A program made the position numbers and the translations under genes. A model generated the notes under the pieces. That model did not search any database. It saw only the letters and a list, made by a program, of their open reading frames with translations, and had not been told where the DNA came from. Shown here in pieces: positions 7,301 through 11,334 of a stretch of 11,334 bases of DNA; position 1 is the stretch's first letter; every line of letters starts with the position of its first letter. The stretch is from contig CABPZV010000057.1 in NCBI GenBank assembly GCA_902462015.1, forward strand, positions 1 to 11,334, given 5' to 3'. The DNA comes from an uncultured Eubacteriales bacterium (lineage in GTDB: Bacteria > Bacillota > Clostridia > Oscillospirales > CAG-272).

Positions 7301-10300
7301 ATTCACACTTTCGGGATGGGCAAAGGGATACGGACTTACAGACTATGAGCGCAAGGATTGTAATCCGTCGGTATTCAGACTTCGCGCGGAAATAAAGTAC
7401 AATGATACGGAGTATAACGAAACCGGAATCGAGACGTATACGGCAGATTTCTCTCCGCAGACAGAAGACTGGCAGTTTGCTTCGGTACAGTTCAGCAAGG
7501 AAAAATACTGTACGATTGAAAGTGTAACTGTTTATGCTGATTATGATTTCAACAGCAGTACAGCATACTTTGATGAGATTAAGCTTATCAGAGATGGAAT
7601 AGAAACCGGACTTGAAGAAAATGACTTTAACAAAGATATTGCAGAAAATACAGATTCCGGAAATACGGAGGAATCGGAAGAAGATGAAACGAATTCTGAG
7701 GTTTTTGAAGAGGTCCGCGACATATATGGCAATGTAATTACCGGAACTGAATTCAGAGAAGGAGAATTTGGAACTCTGTACAGCTCTTCTGCGTACGGAA
7801 ACAACGGAAATGACCTTACAGGAAGCAGAGATACAAGAGGAAATATAACAAGCTATAACGTCGACGCATATACCTCAAAGACTGAGAGAATAACTGACAG
7901 ACTGGGAAATATTACGGAATACGAATACGATGTTTACGGAAATATAACAAAGGCTGTAAAGAAAAATTCGGACAATACCGAGCTTTCAAATATATCTTAC
8001 GCGTATAACGAGGTAAAAAATCCAACCGGGATAACACGCGGAGACGGAATGAAATACGCAGTAGACTACGACGCGTTTAATAATCTGAAATCGATAGGTA
8101 TTAACGGAAAGACGGAAAAGCTGATTACTTATTCATATAAATCGGGTTCGGGAAGAATTAAGTCCGCTGTGTATGCAAACGGAGATGTGATGAAGCTCAC
8201 ATACAATAAGCTGGGACAGGTTATCTCTGAAAGATGGTATTCGAGCGATAATTCAATAATTGCATTTGCATCTTATGAATATGTATACAACGCAGAAGGA
8301 AAATTGATATCAACTATTGACTTTAAGGCCCTGAAGGAGTATAATTATACATATGATATGGGTAATCTTTCCAAGTATACAGAAAAAAGCATTGTTCTTG
8401 ACGGAGATATAATCAAGTCGCGTACTGTAGACTTTTCGATTGTATATGAATATGAGGACGGCAAGCTTGTCCGTACAAACTATATTTCGGCAGACGGAAG
8501 CAGCAGAACGGTTGATACCGAATATCCTGAAAAAGAAAACAGAATTGTCAAGTTTGAAGCCGGAGGAAAGACGGTTACAAGCCGCAGCAAGACAGACGGC
8601 TTCGGACGTAAGGCTTTTGACGAGCTTCAGCTTGGAGCGGGCTTCGTGTCAAGACAGTTCAGCTACTACGGCGGACAGGTAACTGAAGAACATATTGAAA
8701 ATGAAAAGCTGAAGTCAAGCCCAACGACTTCACTTGTAAGTCAGATTGCATATACCGACGGAAGAACTATCAGCTATGAATACGACGCGGAAGAACGGAT
8801 TACAAAAATAACCGATACGGAAGACGGGGTAACCGAGTATACATACGACGCATTAGGTCAGCTTCTCACAGAGACGAAAAACGGAACGGTAGTAAATACA
8901 ATGACATATGATGAGTATGGAAATATACTTACAAAGAATGACATTGTATATACATACGGAAATGCAGTATGGAGAGATCTGCTCACCGGATACTGCGGAA
9001 AAACAATAACGTATGATGCACAGGGAAATCCGCTTGTATATCTTGGGAAAATACTTAAGTGGGATAAGGGCAGACAGCTGACAGCTTTCGGAAATATCAC
9101 ATTTACCTATAACGCAAGCGGTATCCGAACATCTAAGACCGTAGGAGGGACAAAACACAGCTATATTCTTGACGGAACAAAGATTCTGAAAGAAACTTGG
9201 GGAGATAATACAATAATACCGCTGTACAGCAATGAAGGCGACACATGCGGAATCATATATAACGGTGAACCGTATTATTTTATTAAGAATCTGCAGGGAG
9301 ATATTATATCGGTAACAGATAAGAACGGAAATACCGTAGCAAAGTATTCATATGACGCATGGGGAGCTTGTACTGTTGTCAGTGATTCGTCGAACTGTAA
9401 TATTGCAGAGGTTAACCCATACAGATACCGCGGCTATTACTATGACGCTGAGACTGGCTTATATTATCTTCAGAGCAGGTACTATGATCCTTCTATCTGC
9501 AGATTTATTAATAGTGATGATTTGCGTTTAATATTTAAAGAATCTGCAAAAAATATTTTTGTATATTGTAAAAATGATCCTTTAAAATATATTGATAAAT
9601 TTGGGAATAGATCTAAAGTAAATGGAATAATGGATTTTAGTATAGGAATTAATAATACATACTATGAAAAAACAAAGGAAAGTTATTATTATGATTCGTC
9701 TGCTTCTCCTAGTTTAAGTGATCATTTTTTTCATGCTGCATTTAATTATTTTGGAACTTATGATAAGTCGGTGAAATATTTGATACCAAATGGAAGTGCC
9801 TTTTATGAGCATTATTTATATGGAAATGGGGTTCCCGTTTATATTGATTATTTAGATGCATATAACGATGATAATAAAATCCGGAGATTTATAAATCAAT
9901 ATTTGAATCAGATGGTAGTAGCTGCAAGTACTTATAGTTTTAATCCATGCAATAACAAAGTTTTTTTTCTTACAGGTGATTTCAGTTTAGTAAACACAGA
10001 AACTGTGGATTGGACATTTGCCTTGAATACACATTATATATGTATATATGCTTTTGTGGATGCAAGTGATTTTTTTAGAGCAAAAATTGAATTTTATATA
10101 ATATCTCGTGATTATTATCAGTTTTCAGAGGAACAATCTTTTAAAATGATTCCCGATAGTATAAATGGAGTATTTGTTGAATACGGTTGGGCACAGCCGT
10201 TTTATTCTCATGGTCTGATATATGGTGAAATGTCAGTTAACCTAATGACTGGATTGCGATCGTCATTTAAATTATATCATGATTATGGAGACATTTATTT

Positions 10301-10322
10301 AAAATATATAAAGTATGTTTAA
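4308..10322 (+). CDS. Giant DNRLRE/RHS (YD-repeat) polymorphic-toxin-like protein with variable C-terminal tail
   Basis: The product has 2004 residues. The first 40 residues are charged and Lys/Glu-rich; no signal peptide or membrane helix is visible. Residues about 40-265 are an N-terminal region like that of the preceding protein. A DNRLRE beta-sandwich spans about 270-433 (ending PELIVDYE). The RHS entry region follows (about 441-490, GNRMPVTLRHMYNS). The first YD block is about 595-770. Two carbohydrate-binding-like beta modules lie at about 792-930 and 942-1094 (FENLDAW and NAGFENGMAPW openings, each closing with a TAY.D strand), then an acidic linker to about 1135 and a long second YD block to about 1660. 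The RHS core signature runs 1703-1738 (start NPYRYRGYYYD, then SRYYDP..CRFINSDD), closed by VYCKNDPLKYIDKFG. The family's YD repeats form a cocoon that encloses a C-terminal toxin, used in contact-dependent competition. The tail (1767-2004) differs in composition and I cannot name it. The export route is not evident. Confidence 0.93.
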   Translation: MEEKKTMETDIQLTEKKEVYQVKEKKSMRGENRKIYRMSDGSERAVFYGAPIHELDEETGSYEEAENAITADPDGKHAHGENRSFKVEFNCEKDNDELFGIESRGHKITVSSNRTKGKKSNEIRGAEARILKKGRPGKKPQDVVSFEGRNGGEAYEYSLKNNGLKENIIITERSESYRYSFNLKTTNLSYECDEKDRRIYFRDTETNELIFTIPAPYMYDADGAESENVCYEIKTAENGEIRMSVIADCGWVNSGERVFPVTIDPQIDVNQEENVVIYPWAGGTVGASGTSYVGLKENTVNRTYIVINKPELPGNPRIKKVWMKLYGNTIASGSTEPLVGLYRVTGDLTVGQCTPENSTDMIDYAHIGGDVDDNQKHTYTFDITSVYDIFEKEDVSQITLVLKLIDESITNSYVSSINMRRTGYIPELIVDYEKNDVFADSHESDSFQIGSVGRENVDLLCGNVTLTLNDFVWAGNRMPVTLRHMYNSVYAEYDYTANSDADIEEADYSLMKLGKGWKLNIMQSVIESVFQLDGTTYDGYMFLDEYGKKTYLVERTEDRCEGNCENGEYTYEDYYQSGILYEPTCRKLLCGTDVYKFDSSGRLISKTDSYGNTMSITYTLGKITSVTDGAGREFEFTYSGDYLSMITAPDGSSISYTYLAGLLIRITYADGSCLKLAYDFDSLLGSLAFANKNGRNLENCTNIYTGKNITEVRSYGAEGNELKLGKVKKYVRSFAANTVTVTETYPADSDLCETEDIVSTTVYKYDADGKQISNYGKEFTGSCHNYLSGHCFENLDAWTAESANTVDSILVHCRETDKSKFGDYVLRMQTWDKDVVANGVYQTVTLPAGTYTASAYLRLMNLSRNPSIYIRVTSSDGTILAESEHLNKKYSDYMRVSEVFTLTQSTSVTVHILMDGKGTAYADAVQLEKGECAGEYNLIENAGFENGMAPWTKTPNCRLDANTGIEQSYSRKINGNIVAHSTMFQTVPAKKSRGTKETFTLSGWAKGYGLTDYERKDCNPSVFRLRAEIKYNDTEYNETGIETYTADFSPQTEDWQFASVQFSKEKYCTIESVTVYADYDFNSSTAYFDEIKLIRDGIETGLEENDFNKDIAENTDSGNTEESEEDETNSEVFEEVRDIYGNVITGTEFREGEFGTLYSSSAYGNNGNDLTGSRDTRGNITSYNVDAYTSKTERITDRLGNITEYEYDVYGNITKAVKKNSDNTELSNISYAYNEVKNPTGITRGDGMKYAVDYDAFNNLKSIGINGKTEKLITYSYKSGSGRIKSAVYANGDVMKLTYNKLGQVISERWYSSDNSIIAFASYEYVYNAEGKLISTIDFKALKEYNYTYDMGNLSKYTEKSIVLDGDIIKSRTVDFSIVYEYEDGKLVRTNYISADGSSRTVDTEYPEKENRIVKFEAGGKTVTSRSKTDGFGRKAFDELQLGAGFVSRQFSYYGGQVTEEHIENEKLKSSPTTSLVSQIAYTDGRTISYEYDAEERITKITDTEDGVTEYTYDALGQLLTETKNGTVVNTMTYDEYGNILTKNDIVYTYGNAVWRDLLTGYCGKTITYDAQGNPLVYLGKILKWDKGRQLTAFGNITFTYNASGIRTSKTVGGTKHSYILDGTKILKETWGDNTIIPLYSNEGDTCGIIYNGEPYYFIKNLQGDIISVTDKNGNTVAKYSYDAWGACTVVSDSSNCNIAEVNPYRYRGYYYDAETGLYYLQSRYYDPSICRFINSDDLRLIFKESAKNIFVYCKNDPLKYIDKFGNRSKVNGIMDFSIGINNTYYEKTKESYYYDSSASPSLSDHFFHAAFNYFGTYDKSVKYLIPNGSAFYEHYLYGNGVPVYIDYLDAYNDDNKIRRFINQYLNQMVVAASTYSFNPCNNKVFFLTGDFSLVNTETVDWTFALNTHYICIYAFVDASDFFRAKIEFYIISRDYYQFSEEQSFKMIPDSINGVFVEYGWAQPFYSHGLIYGEMSVNLMTGLRSSFKLYHDYGDIYLKYIKYV
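9606..10319 (+). other. Variable C-terminal tail of the RHS protein, candidate toxin domain
   Basis: This is residues 1767-2004, directly after the RHS core close (YIDKFG). It is rich in Tyr, Phe, Asn and Ser and predicted mainly beta. No nuclease, deaminase, ADP-ribosyltransferase or metalloprotease motif is evident. Recognisable landmarks are DWTFALNTHY (from 1901), RDYYQF (1934-1939) and GWAQPFYSHG (1960-1969). It has no cluster of hydrophobic helices that would mark a simple pore former. Its coding sequence is much more AT-rich than the YD repeats. The boundary is set by the core motif and is approximate; the toxin role is inferred from RHS architecture. Confidence 0.6.
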
Positions 10323-10361
10323 TGTTAAATTAATATTTCTTATTCTAAAAAGGTAAGCTAT

Positions 10362-10496
10362 ATGAATCATTATTTGAGGTGTTATAAGTTTGAAATAAAC
10401 TATCTTCTCCTCCCCAACAAAAGGCATAGAAACAAAGACTACCGCATGGTAGCCGAAAAAACAGTATCAAAACAGATTAAGAAGTCGCAGGGGTGA
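10362..10496 (+). pseudogene. 5' remnant of a small gene after the RHS gene, possible disrupted immunity gene
   Basis: An ATG at 10362, with AAAAAGG at 10347-10353 eight bases upstream, opens a frame beginning MNHYLRCYKFEINY. It lies 39 bases after the RHS stop, where immunity genes usually sit. The first 13 codons are as AT-rich as the toxin tail (9 G/C in 39 by hand count). The next 40 bases are 16/40 G/C and read poorly as protein (LLLPNKRHRNK), and the frame ends at 10496 inside the convergent transposase gene. The simplest view is that the insertion element cut the gene near 10395-10415. It may also be a chance frame, since only about 13 codons look genuine. Confidence 0.35.
10439..10452. 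repeat. Small inverted repeat near the presumed right end of the IS110-family element
   Basis: CTACC at 10439-10443 and GGTAG at 10448-10452 are perfect complements around GCAT. The position is 25 bases past the transposase stop, in the short non-coding end of the element. It could be a subterminal repeat, a stem of a small RNA or a weak terminator for the transposase. There is no T-run on the transposase strand that would strongly favour a terminator: the complement of the flanking A-rich bases gives only short T stretches. Confidence 0.35.
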
Positions 10497-11334
10497 CGAG
10501 ATACCCTTGACGTTGGAGAATAAAGATAGCCTCATCCACCGAAACGGTACGGTGTGTAGGTGGATTATTTGACCGAGTATAAAGATCGGGATTGTAAGGC
10601 TCATTCTTTTTGAGAATGTTGTAAATGGCAGTCAGTAACATTCTTGCAATCGCGATGATGGCTTTCTTGTGACCTCTGCGCTTTTTAATAGATAAATACC
10701 GATTGCGGATTTCGGGATTGCTCTTTTTGCGGATCGCGCAAAGAGCGCATTGAACAAGTAACGGCTTGATGTAGTCACCGGCACGACCGATGCGAGTGGT
10801 TTTCTTCTTGCCTGCACTCTCGTTGTTCTGCGGAGTAAGACCAGCCCATGAGCAGAGATGCTTCGAGGTTGGGAACACGGACAAATCCACACCGATCTCG
10901 GAAATGATTCCGATGGCAGCAAAGGTCTGGATACCCGGCACCGTAGAAACGAGATCGAACTGCGGAAGATACTTTTCCGCAACGGTAAGAATTAAAGATT
11001 CAACATTCAGTTTGCATAGTTCAAGACTATCCATGTGAGAACGGATAATACGAAGTTTTTCTGCTTGTTCGGGGCAAAATTCACCGTCTACGGCGGCAAG
11101 CAATTCTTCGTTGGTTGCTTTCATACCTTTGGTTCTGAACTCCGCCACATCGGTGATCTTATCGGAAGGGTTCTCTAACAATTGAGAGATGATGTTAGAA
11201 GAAGCTTTACCAAACACATCTGAAAAAACATCATCCAATTTGATGTTGGAAACGGTAAGACAGTTTTGTGCACGGTTCTTTTCACCGACAACAAAATTGG
11301 TGAGCTTTAGGCGGTAACGAACCAAGTCCCGAAG
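10477..11334 (-). CDS. IS110-family transposase, C-terminal part (5' end outside window)
   Basis: The frame is open from the right edge (LRDLVRYRLKL in the last codons) to TAA at 10479-10477, so the N-terminal RuvC-like DEDD catalytic domain is mostly or wholly outside. What remains is the RYR-K linker with a helical stretch, and then the C-terminal transposase_20 domain. That domain reads LVSTVPGIQTFAAIGIISEIG, then a CSWAGLTPQ motif and NNESAGKKKTTRIGRAG, in which the serine fits the conserved catalytic serine of this family. A basic tail with YLSIKKRRGHKKA follows. These enzymes move their element by an RNA-guided recombination, using a bridge RNA from the element's non-coding end. The bridge RNA of an IS110-group element would lie beyond the right edge. 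The gene converges on the RHS gene and appears intact within the window. Confidence 0.93.
   Translation of the reverse strand, partial: LRDLVRYRLKLTNFVVGEKNRAQNCLTVSNIKLDDVFSDVFGKASSNIISQLLENPSDKITDVAEFRTKGMKATNEELLAAVDGEFCPEQAEKLRIIRSHMDSLELCKLNVESLILTVAEKYLPQFDLVSTVPGIQTFAAIGIISEIGVDLSVFPTSKHLCSWAGLTPQNNESAGKKKTTRIGRAGDYIKPLLVQCALCAIRKKSNPEIRNRYLSIKKRRGHKKAIIAIARMLLTAIYNILKKNEPYNPDLYTRSNNPPTHRTVSVDEAIFILQRQGYLVTPATS

Noticed and set aside
5869..9158. Several open frames of 60-100 codons on the - strand within the RHS gene
   Set aside because: They lie opposite a long, clearly coding frame, lack ribosome binding sites and show no recognisable domains; they are shadows of biased codon use.
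9606..10319. Naming the toxin tail as a nuclease or deaminase
   Set aside because: No HNH, HxxD, HAE/CxxC or other catalytic signature could be found, so any named activity would be a guess.
10790..11038. An 82-codon + strand frame opposite the transposase
   Set aside because: It is antisense to a well-conserved transposase_20 domain and has no family resemblance of its own.

Overview
The window looks like a piece of a low-to-moderate GC Firmicutes chromosome, probably a gut-type clostridium near Oscillospiraceae/Lachnospiraceae. The basis is AT-rich codon use, AGGA-type ribosome binding sites, a DNRLRE-plus-RHS giant protein of the kind common in those bacteria, and an IS110-family element. 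The taxon is inferred from style, not from a marker gene.

Bases 1-4082 hold a tightly packed + strand operon whose start lies outside the window. In order it has the C-terminal part of a thymidylate-kinase-like protein, a stand-alone acyl carrier protein, a 332-residue protein that may have a BtrH/C39-peptidase-like fold, a short AMP-forming acyl/aminoacyl ligase, and a 376-residue protein. Gene ends overlap by 26 and 4 bases, then gaps of 4 and 33 bases follow, so co-expression is likely. Ligase, carrier protein and possible acyl-transfer enzyme make a plausible unit that activates a carboxylic acid, holds it as a thioester and passes it to an unknown acceptor. The 376-residue protein is not an enzyme of that type. 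Its two ends match, in motif and spacing, the N-terminal region and the end of the DNRLRE domain of the giant protein downstream.

Bases 4083-4307 are a 225-base leader with a candidate promoter, an imperfect direct repeat and an inverted repeat. Bases 4308-10322 encode a 2004-residue RHS/YD-repeat protein: charged N-terminus without a signal peptide, DNRLRE domain, RHS entry region, a first YD block, two carbohydrate-binding-like beta modules, an acidic linker, a long second YD block, the RHS core signature, then a 238-residue variable tail. Base composition falls sharply at the core/tail junction, as expected for an exchangeable toxin tip.

After the RHS stop, 39 bases lead to a small AT-rich reading frame with its own ribosome binding site, in the position where an immunity gene is expected. 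It appears to be cut off by an IS110-family element. That element's transposase (C-terminal part only, - strand) fills 10477-11334 and runs off the right edge.

The most interesting reading is an RHS polymorphic-toxin locus with a carrier-protein-based acyl-transfer cassette and a stand-alone copy of the RHS N-terminal module beside it. Whether these parts act together cannot be decided from the sequence alone.
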